From: Phycisphaeraceae bacterium
GTDB lineage: Bacteria > Planctomycetota > Phycisphaerae > Phycisphaerales > UBA1924
Length of the DNA: 64,000 nucleotides
Direction of reading: 5' to 3'
NCBI GenBank assembly: GCA_019636535.1
Contig: JAHBXK010000013.1
Span: 1 to 64,000, forward strand
Under the pieces are notes generated by a model, which saw nothing but the letters and a program-made list of their open reading frames with translations, searched no databases and was not told the origin of the DNA. The first letter of the stretch is position 1, and each line of letters starts with the position of its first letter. Positions 52,657 to 61,464 of this stretch are shown one piece after another. Both the position numbers and the translations under genes were made by a program.

Positions 52657-54510
52657 ATGCGGTCTGCGCCGATCACCCTCTGGCTGTACGTGCTCAAGGA
52701 CATGTGGCGGCAGATCCTGCTGACCGCCGGGGTTCTGGTCACGGTGCTGGCGTTTGCGCTGGTCGTCAAGCCGCTGGCGGAAGGGCTGCTCTCGCCGTGG
52801 CAGTGCCTGCAACTGATCGGCCTTTCGATGCTGCCGGCGATGCAGTACGCCCTGCCGTTCGCGGCGTGCTTCGGCGCCACGCTGAGTTACTACCGCCTGT
52901 CGAGCGACAACGAGATCATCGCGGCCCAGGCCGGGGGCGTGTCGCACCGATCGCTGATCATGCCCGCGATCGGCAGCGGCGTGGTGCTGTTCCTCGTGCT
53001 GCTGGTGCTGTCGAACTTCGTGATCCCGCGGTTTCTTCACCGGGGCGAGCAACTGGTGGCGGTGAACGCCGCCACGTTCATCGAGTCGACGATCAAGCGC
53101 GGTCGGGCCGTCAGGACCGACGTGCAGGGTCGCCCGGCGTACATCTACGCCGACACGGTCCGACGGATCGAGGACTCACGGCCGTCGTCGGGCCGAGCCA
53201 GTGCTGCGGGCGGCGGTGGGGGGGGTGGGGGGGACGCGGCTTCGGCCGCGAACGTCGGCTACGAGCGGCTGTGGCTCAGCGGCATTCTCTTTGTCACCTT
53301 CGACTCCGCGGGGCAGATCGCCTGGCAAGGCTCTGCGCGTGAGGCGATCGTCTGGCTGCGGCGACGCCCGACGCCCGACGCCGACGGCCGATCGTCGACC
53401 GAGGTGGTGCTCAAGCCGGTCGATTTCGTCGGCGTGCAGGGGACGGGCCGGGCGCAGGGCGGCGAGGCGATCCAGACGTTCCGCATTCCCAACTCGATGA
53501 AAGAGGATCCGAAGTTCCTCTCGTTCGGCGAACTCCGCCGGCTCTCCCGCACGCCGGACCTGCTCGGCCCGATCGACGAGCGCCGTCGCAGGCTGGCGCT
53601 GGCGCTCGCGGAGATTGAGGTTGCGGATCAGACCCGCGATGCGCTGCGATCGCAAGGCGCTGCGGAGTTCATCGACTCCAACGGCACGACCCGGTACGTT
53701 CTTCGCGGGGCCGACCTGCGCCGCGTGCCGCGTGATCCGCGCTGGTGGCGGATCCGGCCCGATCCGGGTTCGCGCGCCGTGACGGTCGAGCGGTACTCGG
53801 CCGAGGGGGGCGCACCGATCGTGCAGCGAGCCGGCGCGGGCTGGCTGCGCGTCGGCATCTCCAACACGCTCGACGGGCCGGATCAGGTCGGCGTGCACAT
53901 CCGCCTGCAGGGCGTGTCAGCGCAGGTCGTGGGAACCGAGTCGGCGGGCGGGTTGGGGGGGACGGGTGGCGCGGGGGGTGGTTCCGCGCCGGCGTTCGAT
54001 GATCCGGACGCGCCGGGCGAGGCGTTGCCCCCCGACGCGGCTGGCGCGATCAGCGAGTGGAACATCACCGAACTGCGTCCTGCGACCGACTTGGCGAGCG
54101 TGATCCTCGGGCAGCCGTCGCCGATGTTGCAGCAGATGAGCGACAACCGGCTCGCCGTGTCCGCGCGAGAGGCCGAGTCGCTCGTCGCCCCGCTCGCCGA
54201 ACTGCGCCGGGCGACGGCGAGCCTGCTGCGTGAGATCTTCAGCAAGCAGCAGGAACGAATCGCCATGGCGGCGGCGTGCCTGGTGATGGTGGCGCTCGGC
54301 AGCATCATGGCCATGCGGCTGCGCGAGAGTCTGCCGCTGAAGATCTACCTCTGGGCTTTTTTTCCGGCGCTCGCGGCGGTGTTGACGATCTCGACGGGCC
54401 AGCAGATGACCCACCGTCACGGGATGATGGGATTGCTGGTGCTCTGGGGCGGGGTCGCGATGCTCGCGGCGTACGCCGTGGTCGAGTTCCGTCGGCTCGC
54501 TCGTCACTGA
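52657..54510 (+). CDS. LptF/LptG-family permease
   Basis: 617 residues from MRSAPITLWLYVLKDMWRQI. It is a YjgP/YjgQ-type component that drives lipopolysaccharide export to the outer membrane with LptB. N-terminal segments are membrane helices (ILLTAGVLVTVLAFALVV, LIGLSMLPAMQYALPFAACF, GVVLFLVLLVLSNFVI). A large periplasmic beta domain (about 140-500) contains Gly-rich insertions. Three C-terminal helices follow (IAMAAACLVMVALGSIMAMR, LWAFFPALAAVLTISTGQQM, LVLWGGVAMLAAYAVVEF). It is about 250 residues longer than typical. No partner lpt gene is adjacent. Confidence 0.82.
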   Translation: MRSAPITLWLYVLKDMWRQILLTAGVLVTVLAFALVVKPLAEGLLSPWQCLQLIGLSMLPAMQYALPFAACFGATLSYYRLSSDNEIIAAQAGGVSHRSLIMPAIGSGVVLFLVLLVLSNFVIPRFLHRGEQLVAVNAATFIESTIKRGRAVRTDVQGRPAYIYADTVRRIEDSRPSSGRASAAGGGGGGGGDAASAANVGYERLWLSGILFVTFDSAGQIAWQGSAREAIVWLRRRPTPDADGRSSTEVVLKPVDFVGVQGTGRAQGGEAIQTFRIPNSMKEDPKFLSFGELRRLSRTPDLLGPIDERRRRLALALAEIEVADQTRDALRSQGAAEFIDSNGTTRYVLRGADLRRVPRDPRWWRIRPDPGSRAVTVERYSAEGGAPIVQRAGAGWLRVGISNTLDGPDQVGVHIRLQGVSAQVVGTESAGGLGGTGGAGGGSAPAFDDPDAPGEALPPDAAGAISEWNITELRPATDLASVILGQPSPMLQQMSDNRLAVSAREAESLVAPLAELRRATASLLREIFSKQQERIAMAAACLVMVALGSIMAMRLRESLPLKIYLWAFFPALAAVLTISTGQQMTHRHGMMGLLVLWGGVAMLAAYAVVEFRRLARH

Positions 54511-54573
54511 CCCATCTGGTTCCTCTTGTCGTTCACCGTTCGTTCGCCGCGACCGCTCGACCAAACGCTCAGC

Positions 54574-56364
54574 ATGACGACCACCAGCGCTTCTACCTTG
54601 CAGGCCGGAGTGTCCACGGGCGAGGGACGAAGCGGCCTGTCGGCGCTCGTCGCGGTTGCGTGTCTGGTGACGCTCGCCCGCGTGGCGTACCTGGTGCTGG
54701 CGTGCCCGTACAACCTCGTTGAGGACGAGGCGCAGTACTGGCTGTGGTCGACGCACCTCGAGTGGTCGTATGCGACGAAGGGGCCGGGCATCGCGTGGGC
54801 CATCGCCCTCTCCACGTCGATCTATGGCGAGGCCGAGTGGGCCGTCCGGCTTCCCGCGGCGATCTTCTCCGGTATCGCGGTGTTCGCGGCGGGCGGGCTG
54901 GCGCGAGACCTGGCCCGGGCCGTCGGTCTTGCCAGACCCGTGCGAGTCGCCGTGGCGTCAGCGCTGATGTTCGCGGTGGTGCCCTTCTTTCAGTTGAGCG
55001 CGGTGATCGTGACCATCGACGGCCCGCTGATCGCCTGCTGGGCGGTCGCGGCGTGGGCGGCGTGGCGAGCGCTGCGAGAGCGATCGTGGTGCGCGTGGCT
55101 CGTGTTCGGCGCGGCGGTCGGGGTCGGCTTTCTGTTCAAGTACACGATGTTGCTCGTCGTGCCGGGTGTCCTTCTGCACGCGTGGCTCTTTCGCCCGACG
55201 CTCTCGCTCAGCCCGCGTTGGAAACTGGCGGCCTTCGCGGCGGCGGTGCTGGCGTGCCTCGGCATGGTGCCCGTCGTCATTTGGAACGCGCAGCACGACT
55301 GGGCGACCGTTCGTCACTTGCTGGGACACCTCGGACTGCCCGGCGGCGATCAGCCACCCGCGGCCGGCGGCTCTGGCCGGCGGTGGTTCGAGTGGCTGCC
55401 GATCTGGCCGTTGCAACTCGCGTTGGCGCAGATCGGAATGGTGGGTCCGATCCTGATCGGCGCCGCGTGCGGGGTGTGGCGGCTGTGGCGAAGATCGAAC
55501 CGAGGTCGATCCGGGCAGGACGTGCAAGGCTCGCCGGGTCTTGCGATGTCGGAATCGAAGCGGGGCGCATGGCTCTACGCGGTCCACATCGCTGCGCCGA
55601 TCCTGCTGTTCTACGCCGTGGTCGCATGGATCGCCGAGCCTGAAGGCAACTGGCCGATCGCGGGGAGCGTCACGCTCGTGCCCCTCGGCGTGCTCTTGGC
55701 CTTCGGCGCTCCGAGCGTGCTGACGGGTCGAGCGCGTCGATGGGTGCCGAGAGTGGCGATCCTTGGCGCGGCCTACGGCTTTCTTGCGATCGGCCCGCTG
55801 CATCGCGCGGACTTCGCGGCGAGCGTGGTGAACCGTGTCATGTTCTGGGGGCCGATGTCGAAGATCATCGCGTCGATGCGTGCCGACGGTCAGCCGCCGC
55901 GGCCGATCGTCACGGGCCGGCTGATCGGCGCGCAGACGATGGGGCAGGCCGTGGGCCGGGCGATGGCCGAGGCGAGAACGTACACGGGTCGCGAGCCGTT
56001 TGTTCTGGCGCAGCACTATGGACGTGCGTCGCAGATGGCGTACTACGCGCCGTGGCCCTCAGGACAGGACGGCGGGGCCTTGCGGGAAGCAACGTGCGCC
56101 TCTGCGTACACGGGCGGCAGGCGGACGGCGTTCGACGACATCGGCCGGTTGCGGCTGGATCGGCCGGAGTTGCTGGGGCGGCCCGCGGTCATCCTGTCCA
56201 ACGATTCCGAGCACATGCTGGCGCAATGGAAGCGCATGTTCGAGACCGTGATCCCGTACGTTCATCCGGAGAGCCCCGGCGGCGGACGGCTGCCCGGCGA
56301 GAACAAACGCGACCGCGTGGCGTACCTGGGGCTGGGATTCAAGGGCGTGGGCGCCAACCCGTGA
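54574..56364 (+). CDS. GT-C glycosyltransferase (PMT/ArnT-like)
   Basis: 596 residues from MTTTSASTLQAGVSTGEGRS; an upstream in-frame start is possible. The PMT_2-type membrane glycosyltransferase motif NLVEDEAQYWLWSTHLEWSY lies in the first periplasmic loop. About ten transmembrane helices follow (GIAVFAAGGLARDLARAV, ALMFAVVPFFQLSAVIVTID, WLVFGAAVGVGFLFKYTMLL). A soluble C-terminal domain (about 430-596) has RPIVTGRLIGAQTMGQAVGR. It uses a lipid-linked sugar donor to modify lipid or protein. It follows the LptF/G-like gene, which fits envelope biogenesis. Confidence 0.82.
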   Translation: MTTTSASTLQAGVSTGEGRSGLSALVAVACLVTLARVAYLVLACPYNLVEDEAQYWLWSTHLEWSYATKGPGIAWAIALSTSIYGEAEWAVRLPAAIFSGIAVFAAGGLARDLARAVGLARPVRVAVASALMFAVVPFFQLSAVIVTIDGPLIACWAVAAWAAWRALRERSWCAWLVFGAAVGVGFLFKYTMLLVVPGVLLHAWLFRPTLSLSPRWKLAAFAAAVLACLGMVPVVIWNAQHDWATVRHLLGHLGLPGGDQPPAAGGSGRRWFEWLPIWPLQLALAQIGMVGPILIGAACGVWRLWRRSNRGRSGQDVQGSPGLAMSESKRGAWLYAVHIAAPILLFYAVVAWIAEPEGNWPIAGSVTLVPLGVLLAFGAPSVLTGRARRWVPRVAILGAAYGFLAIGPLHRADFAASVVNRVMFWGPMSKIIASMRADGQPPRPIVTGRLIGAQTMGQAVGRAMAEARTYTGREPFVLAQHYGRASQMAYYAPWPSGQDGGALREATCASAYTGGRRTAFDDIGRLRLDRPELLGRPAVILSNDSEHMLAQWKRMFETVIPYVHPESPGGGRLPGENKRDRVAYLGLGFKGVGANP

Positions 56365-56366
56365 CC

Positions 56367-56510
56367 ATGTGGAAAGTTTGCAAGGCAGTGCTCGCCGAGC
56401 GCATGAAACACGACTCGAGCGTGGGCGACGACGAGCTGGCCCGATGCGGGCGATGCACGTGGACGGAAATGCGCTCTGCCTTGAAGTCGATGGAATCGCA
56501 CGGCGGATAA
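56367..56510 (+). CDS. Small ORF with a CGRC motif
   Basis: 47 residues (MWKVCKAVLAERMKHDSSVG to the end) starting two bases after the stop of the glycosyltransferase gene. Three cysteines, one single and one CGRC pair, could bind a metal. The length is short, there is no clear Shine-Dalgarno, and the composition is ordinary. It could be a coupled small protein or chance. Confidence 0.3.
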   Translation: MWKVCKAVLAERMKHDSSVGDDELARCGRCTWTEMRSALKSMESHGG

Positions 56511-56538
56511 CGACCATCCCTCGCTGGTTGCTCGTGCA

Positions 56539-56787
56539 TCACGAGCCCGCCGCACGCTCCGCGAGCAACTGCACGTATACCGCCACGAGCAGATAGCTGG
56601 CGATTCCGAGCACGATCATCCCGACGACGATCTGCACGGTCATGATCATCACGGCCCGCCAGTACCGCTCCATGTCGCGAAGCCGGATCGCCTTGTAGAC
56701 GATCGATACCCCCAGCGCCATCGGCAGCAGCAGCCAGAACCAGTGCTCGTGCAGCGAGATCGGATCGATGAACGGTCGGTAGCCCAT
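56539..56787 (-). CDS. Small two-helix membrane protein
   Basis: 82 residues from MGYRPFIDPISLHEHWFWLL; a start seven codons upstream is possible. Two membrane helices (HWFWLLLPMALGVSIVYKAI and MIMTVQIVVGMIVLGIASYL) are joined by a short charged loop (RLRDMERYWR). The first loop has His and Asp residues. The function is unknown; no enzyme motif is seen. Confidence 0.6.
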   Translation of the reverse strand: MGYRPFIDPISLHEHWFWLLLPMALGVSIVYKAIRLRDMERYWRAVMIMTVQIVVGMIVLGIASYLLVAVYVQLLAERAAGS

Positions 56788-56857
56788 GCCGGTCTGGTCC
56801 CTTGTCAACTTCCCCGTCGCACTCGGCTCGATCGTCCCCCCCGCCCCCCCGCCCGGC

Positions 56858-57457
56858 TCACTCGCTCCTGCCCTCGGCCCGTCCCTTGAACATCGCGTCG
56901 ATGATCGCGATCAGGTTCATCATCCCCGCCACCGCCACAAAGAGCGTGCCCAACTCGGCCACACGCCCCAGCGTTCGCAGTTTCGGTGGGCGAACGCCCT
57001 CGATGCGGGTGCTCCCCGGTCCGGTCAGGTCGGGCAGATTCACAAACCGAACTCCGGTCTCCGGGTCTACCTGGATCGCCAGTGGCCGGGCCGTCCGCGG
57101 ATCGCGAAACTCGTTCGGACGGGCGGAACGCAGCACCTGAAACCCCTGGAATGTGTCCACGACTTTGAAGTGACGCTGGTGGGCCCAGTCGACGGCGAAG
57201 ACCGCCGGGCCGCTCCACATCTGGCCATAGAACCAGAACCAAAGTGGGTTCTCGCGGCGGTCGACGCTGTCGATCCCACCGAACAACAGGCCGCAAACAA
57301 ACAGCAGGGCCACGCCCAACCCGATCCGAACGCCCCGCTTGCGATAGCCGAGGTAATAATGGCCCGCGCCGGGCAGCAGGAACGCCAGCAGAGCGGCAAC
57401 GGGCTGGACGGGTTCCCGCACGGCGGGGAGGGTTGAAGGGCTGGCGGGAGTGCTCAT
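56858..57457 (-). CDS. Conserved planctomycete membrane protein
   Basis: 199 residues from MSTPASPSTLPAVREPVQPV. An N-terminal segment of TM2-like type (VAALLAFLLPGAGHYYLGYR plus KRG) is followed by a second helix (LGVALLFVCGLLFGGIDSVD). There is a soluble middle with FWFYGQMWSGPAVFAVDW and a C-terminal helix (LGTLFVAVAGMMNLIAIIDA). It resembles planctomycete proteins of unknown function that share the PGxGHxYLGxRxRG motif. The role is not known. It has the same orientation as the small membrane gene before it and may form an operon with it. Confidence 0.7.
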   Translation of the reverse strand: MSTPASPSTLPAVREPVQPVAALLAFLLPGAGHYYLGYRKRGVRIGLGVALLFVCGLLFGGIDSVDRRENPLWFWFYGQMWSGPAVFAVDWAHQRHFKVVDTFQGFQVLRSARPNEFRDPRTARPLAIQVDPETGVRFVNLPDLTGPGSTRIEGVRPPKLRTLGRVAELGTLFVAVAGMMNLIAIIDAMFKGRAEGRSE

Positions 57458-57709
57458 GCGGGGTGGGGAGGGGGTCCGGCGGATGTGCAAAGTTTGGGGA
57501 AATCGTGCGAGTTTTTCCACCGCCACACGACGGTTGACACGACGCGAAGGGTGAGTAGTGTACCGCCTCATTCGCCGGCCCTGTTCCGGTTGTGCCGGAA
57601 AGCGCTGCGAGGCTCCGCCGGGCGTGTCAACACCCGGCGAAGATGGGGAGTTCCGAGGGGGGGATGGGCGGGCGGGGTGCCCGCGGCGATGCGAGGAAAG
57701 AAGGCTGTC

Positions 57710-57997
57710 ATGAACACGACGCTCACCGACGAGATGCTTGAGACCCGTTCGCGCTGGTGGACTCTGACACCCGGGGAGTCCGAGGGTGCGGTCACCGTCC
57801 TCGACGATGCCAAGCGCTTCGACGACGACGATGCGGACGAAGACGAGGAAGAGGCGATTTTCGGCGATGACGCCGAGGACGAGGGTGACGAATTCGAGGA
57901 AGATGACGAGTTTGAGGATGATGACGAGGGCTTCCTCGACGACGAAGAGGAGGAGGAGGACTTCGACGCCGGGGAAGACGAAGAAGAGGAACTCTGA
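57710..57997 (+). CDS. Highly acidic small protein
   Basis: 95 residues from MNTTLTDEMLETRSRWWTLT; gaggaaagaagg lies upstream, and an ATG at 57689 would add seven residues. After a short ordinary start (to about residue 35) almost every residue is Asp or Glu with scattered Phe and Gly (FGDDAEDEGDEF, EEDDEFEDDDEGFLDDEEEE). The tail is expected to be disordered and strongly negative, so it could act as a nucleic-acid mimic, a chaperone-like buffer or a metal binder. The function is unknown. Confidence 0.7.
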   Translation: MNTTLTDEMLETRSRWWTLTPGESEGAVTVLDDAKRFDDDDADEDEEEAIFGDDAEDEGDEFEEDDEFEDDDEGFLDDEEEEEDFDAGEDEEEEL

Positions 57998-58051
57998 GTC
58001 CGCCTGAGCGTTCTCGGTCGGGCTACGGGTGTTCTCCGGAGGTCCGTCCGC

Positions 58052-58540
58052 ATGAGCCAGCAGCGTCGATCGGCCGATCCTCGGCCCACCCCCAACCAGC
58101 AGCAGAACCGGGCCGGAACCGGGCCGTCGAGCACGCCCCGGGCCGAGATCGGCACGCACCCCGAACGACGCGCGCCGCTCGATCGCCGCGGAGACCGTCC
58201 GCACGATCAGGTCGACGGTGAGCAGTTCGAGACCGGGCTCGAGCGTCGTCGCGGCGTCGGCCGTCGGCGTTCGGACTGGGCCCGAGCCGCCGAAGAGGGC
58301 GAGATGACCCGCGAACAGTTCCTGTTCATCAAGGCCATCGACGCCTTCAAGCGTTCCAACGACGTGATGTACCCGACGTGGACGGATGTGCTGGAAGTCG
58401 TCCGCCTGCTTGGCTATCGCAAGACGCTCGAGAGCGAACTCAACATCCCGGGCGCTGAGGATTGGAAGGAGTCGCCCAGCGCGCTCAGCGGCGTGCGAGC
58501 CAAGCCCGGACACCCCGAGTCCGAACGCGAAGCGGCCTGA
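58052..58540 (+). CDS. Conserved hypothetical protein
   Basis: 162 residues from MSQQRRSADPRPTPNQQQNR. The first 85 residues are low-complexity and Arg/Pro/Gln-rich. The conserved-looking part is EMTREQFLFIKAIDAFKRSN, DVMYPTWTDVLEVVRLLGYR, KTLESELNI, a short helical module of winged-helix-like length. The tail is Ser/Pro-rich. It follows the acidic protein on the same strand. I do not recognise the family; a DNA-binding role is possible. Confidence 0.6.
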   Translation: MSQQRRSADPRPTPNQQQNRAGTGPSSTPRAEIGTHPERRAPLDRRGDRPHDQVDGEQFETGLERRRGVGRRRSDWARAAEEGEMTREQFLFIKAIDAFKRSNDVMYPTWTDVLEVVRLLGYRKTLESELNIPGAEDWKESPSALSGVRAKPGHPESEREAA

Positions 58541-58591
58541 CCTCCGATCGCGTTGTGCTCACGGCGTGTCTCAAACGCAAGTGATGGGTGC

Positions 58592-59587
58592 TCAGCGACT
58601 GGCGTTCGCGTCGGCGCTGTCCGTTTCCGTCCGCCACGATTCGATCAGGCTGCGTGTGATCTCACCCGGCTTGCCGGTGCCGATCGACTTGCCCTCGATC
58701 TGCACAACGGGCAGCACGCCCCACGACGAATTGGTCAGGAAAGCCTCGTCGGCGTCGAGCAGATCGGCCACGCCCAGCATGCGTGCCTTGAAGGGACGTT
58801 GCTTGAGTTCCTGCCTGTGCCGCACCCACGACCGCGTGATGCCAGGCAGCACGGGTGACGGCAGATGCCCGGGCCTGGCCTTTGCCCCCTGACCCGCCGG
58901 TTCGCCGGGAGTTTCCACCTCTGCCGTCTCCTCCGGCGACCGGCCTTCCTCGCCGCGAGCGATCGGTGTCAGCACCGCTCCGTCCTTGACCACGCAGACG
59001 TTCGACACGCACCCGCCGCAGACGTGGTTGGTGATCGAGAGCACGATCGCTTCAGCACCGCCCTTGCGAGACGCGAGTTGCAGTTCGCGCAGGCGCCACC
59101 AGTAGTTCAGCGTCTTGTGCCCCTCCGACGGATTGAACGGGTTGGTCCGCGTGTCGGCGATCACGGCAATCACGCCCTCGTCGAGCATCCGGTCGGGGTA
59201 GCGCGTCGCGGGCTGGGCGACGATCAGGATCGTCGGGTCCACACCGCGCTGCGCCGACTCCGGATCGCGGGCCAGCATGTTCAGGTCGCCCCCGGTCAGT
59301 GTGAGCCGGACTCTCGCCCGCGGCAGGTTCGACTTCCGCAGCGTCGTCATGACCGCCTGCTGCAACGCCGCGGAGTTGAGCGAATCCGAAAGCCCGAGCG
59401 CTGCGGCCGATCCGCACAGACGATCGACGTGCTCGTCGAGCCTGAAGATCCAGGGCTCACCCGACGAGCGTTCGTGCCCGCCGAGCATCGTCTCGAACAG
59501 CCCCACGGCGTGCTGGAGGCCCGCATCGAACGCCGACAAGCGGGCGTCCTCCGGGTCGTCGAAGAACACGCCATTCAGAAAGACCAT
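58592..59587 (-). CDS. Class IV aminotransferase (4-amino-4-deoxychorismate lyase-like)
   Basis: 331 residues from MVFLNGVFFDDPEDARLSAF. It is a fold-type IV PLP enzyme: FDAGLQHAVGLFETMLGG, HVDRLCGSAAALGL, catalytic Lys in EGHKTLNYWWRLRELQLA, EAIVLSITNHVCGGCVSNVC, and LPGITRSWV. The shape is closer to aminodeoxychorismate lyase (folate synthesis) than to IlvE, which is encoded elsewhere in the window, but D-amino-acid aminotransferase is possible. A Glu/Pro-rich insert of about 40 residues lies between the cofactor motif and the C-terminal lobe. It starts 38 bases after gatB on the same strand, probably in one operon. Confidence 0.8.
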   Translation of the reverse strand: MVFLNGVFFDDPEDARLSAFDAGLQHAVGLFETMLGGHERSSGEPWIFRLDEHVDRLCGSAAALGLSDSLNSAALQQAVMTTLRKSNLPRARVRLTLTGGDLNMLARDPESAQRGVDPTILIVAQPATRYPDRMLDEGVIAVIADTRTNPFNPSEGHKTLNYWWRLRELQLASRKGGAEAIVLSITNHVCGGCVSNVCVVKDGAVLTPIARGEEGRSPEETAEVETPGEPAGQGAKARPGHLPSPVLPGITRSWVRHRQELKQRPFKARMLGVADLLDADEAFLTNSSWGVLPVVQIEGKSIGTGKPGEITRSLIESWRTETDSADANASR

Positions 59588-59625
59588 CGTGCGGGGTTGA
59601 TCGTCGTCGTCGTGCAAGGGATCGG

Positions 59626-61314
59626 TCACTCCTTCACCCCGAGTTTCTCCATCAGTCTCGCACGCACAGTCTTCGCATCGGCCTTGCCGGCCGCGAGTTT
59701 CATCGCCGCCCCGACAAGCCGGCCCGCGGCCTGGACTTTGCCCGAACGCACGTCCTCCGCGGCCTTCGGGTCGGCCGCGATGACCTGCTCGCACCACGCG
59801 TCGATCGCCGAGTCGTCGCGCACGATGATCATGCCGCGTGCTTCCGCGACGACCTCGGGATCCGCGCCCGGTCCGTATCCCCCGCCCCTTCCCGCCGATT
59901 CGCCCGGCTCATCTTCCTTCGAGCAAAGCAGACCGAACAGTTCGTCCGCGCTCGCCGCGCTGACGGCCCCGCTCTCTCGCATCGCCAGAATCCCGGCGAT
60001 CTGCTCGGCGCCCACGCCCAGATCGCTCGCCAGCACGACCAGCGCGGTCGCGCCGGACCGGCCCGCTTCCTCCGCTCGTCGGATCCGCACCGCCGTCCGC
60101 TCGTTCGCTCGCTTCAGGCCCCACTGCAGCACCGCGATCGCGGCGAGTTTGCCCGCCCGCTCGCGCCCTATGCCCCGACGCTCGCACGAGTCCACCGCCG
60201 CGTCGAACAGGTCCGACACCGCCGGCTCGTCGATGAGCGCGGCGGCCTCCTTCACGCCCAGACCGAACTCGCGCAGATACCGGCGGGCGCGTGCCAGCGG
60301 CAGTTCGGGCAGCCGCGCCCGCACCGAATCCAGCCACGCCGAATCAACCACCACCGGCACCAGGTCCGGGTCGGGGAAGTAGCGATAGTCGTGAGCGTCT
60401 TCCTTCTCCCGCTGCACGAACGTCTCGCCGCGTGCGTCGTCCCAGCCGCGGGTCGTCTTCGATCCCGGCCCGAACTCCACGCCGTCCGCCAGCCAGCGCT
60501 TCGGCTGTTCGCGCAGTTCGTGCTCGATCGCTGCGCCCACCGCCTTGAACGAGTTGAGGTTCTTCACCTCGGTGATCGGTGTCCAAACCAGCCGGCCGTC
60601 CGAGAGCGTCAGTTCGGCGTTGATGTTCGGCTCGAACCGCATGTGCCCCTTCTGCATCACGCCCTGCGTGGCGCCGACGAAGCGGCACACATCTCGCAGC
60701 ATCTGGCAGAACACGACCACCTCCGCCGACGAGCGGAAGTCGGGCTGCGTCACGATCTCGAGCAGCGGCGTGCCCGCGCGGTTGTAGTCCGCCAGCGTCG
60801 CGCCGCTCGCCGAGTCGTGCAGCAGTTTGCCCGCGTCCTCTTCCAGGTGTGCGCGCAGAACACCGATCCTGTGCCGCGGGGTCGATTCCTCAGCCGCGGA
60901 CGCAACCGCGAGCAATTCCAGGTCGATCTTCCCATCCGCGGTCATGGGCGGCAGTTCCACCGACCCATCGAAGCACAGCGGCAGTTCGTACTGGCTGATC
61001 TGGTAGTTCTTGGGCAGGTCGGGGTAGAAGTAACTCTTGCGGTCCCAGACGCTGCGCTCGGCGATCCGGCATCCGAGCGCCAGCCCAACGAGCATCGACA
61101 GTTCCACCGCCGTGCGGTTCATCACCGGCAGCGAACCGGGCAGCCCCAGCACCACCGGATCGATCAGCGTGTTCGGCTCGGCGTGCTCAAACTCCGGGTG
61201 CGCCACGTTCGGTGCGCCCGTGAACATCCGTGTCCGCGTCCTGAGTTCGACGTGGATCTCCAGCCCGATGATCGGGCGAACGCTCTCGATGCTGACGCGG
61301 GTCGTGGTGCTCAC
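59626..61314 (-). CDS. gatB: Asp/Glu-tRNA(Asn/Gln) amidotransferase subunit B
   Basis: 562 residues from a GTG at 61314 (MSTTTRVSIESVRPIIGLEI); a TTG at 61332 would add six residues. GatB, with GatA and GatC, converts Glu-tRNA(Gln) or Asp-tRNA(Asn) to the amide form. Family motifs: IIGLEIHVELRTRTRMFTGA, RKSYFYPDLPKNYQISQYE, HLEEDAGKLLHD, DYNRAGTPLLEIVTQPD, GHMRFEPNIN, EVKNLNSFKAV and DYRYFPDPDL. The C-terminal YqeY-like domain ends ARLMEKLGVKE. gatA and gatC are not adjacent. Confidence 0.95.
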   Translation of the reverse strand: MSTTTRVSIESVRPIIGLEIHVELRTRTRMFTGAPNVAHPEFEHAEPNTLIDPVVLGLPGSLPVMNRTAVELSMLVGLALGCRIAERSVWDRKSYFYPDLPKNYQISQYELPLCFDGSVELPPMTADGKIDLELLAVASAAEESTPRHRIGVLRAHLEEDAGKLLHDSASGATLADYNRAGTPLLEIVTQPDFRSSAEVVVFCQMLRDVCRFVGATQGVMQKGHMRFEPNINAELTLSDGRLVWTPITEVKNLNSFKAVGAAIEHELREQPKRWLADGVEFGPGSKTTRGWDDARGETFVQREKEDAHDYRYFPDPDLVPVVVDSAWLDSVRARLPELPLARARRYLREFGLGVKEAAALIDEPAVSDLFDAAVDSCERRGIGRERAGKLAAIAVLQWGLKRANERTAVRIRRAEEAGRSGATALVVLASDLGVGAEQIAGILAMRESGAVSAASADELFGLLCSKEDEPGESAGRGGGYGPGADPEVVAEARGMIIVRDDSAIDAWCEQVIAADPKAAEDVRSGKVQAAGRLVGAAMKLAAGKADAKTVRARLMEKLGVKE

Positions 61315-61464
61315 GCTGACGCGATGATACAACGCATCGCGGAAACTTCGCGTCGCAGCGCTCTAGACTTGCCTCCCCCCGCAGTGCGCCGATCCCCGGC
61401 CGGTTTGCGGTCGCACTCGCCCCCCGTCCCCCGGCACTCGCACGCACGGACCTCAGGAGCCTCC

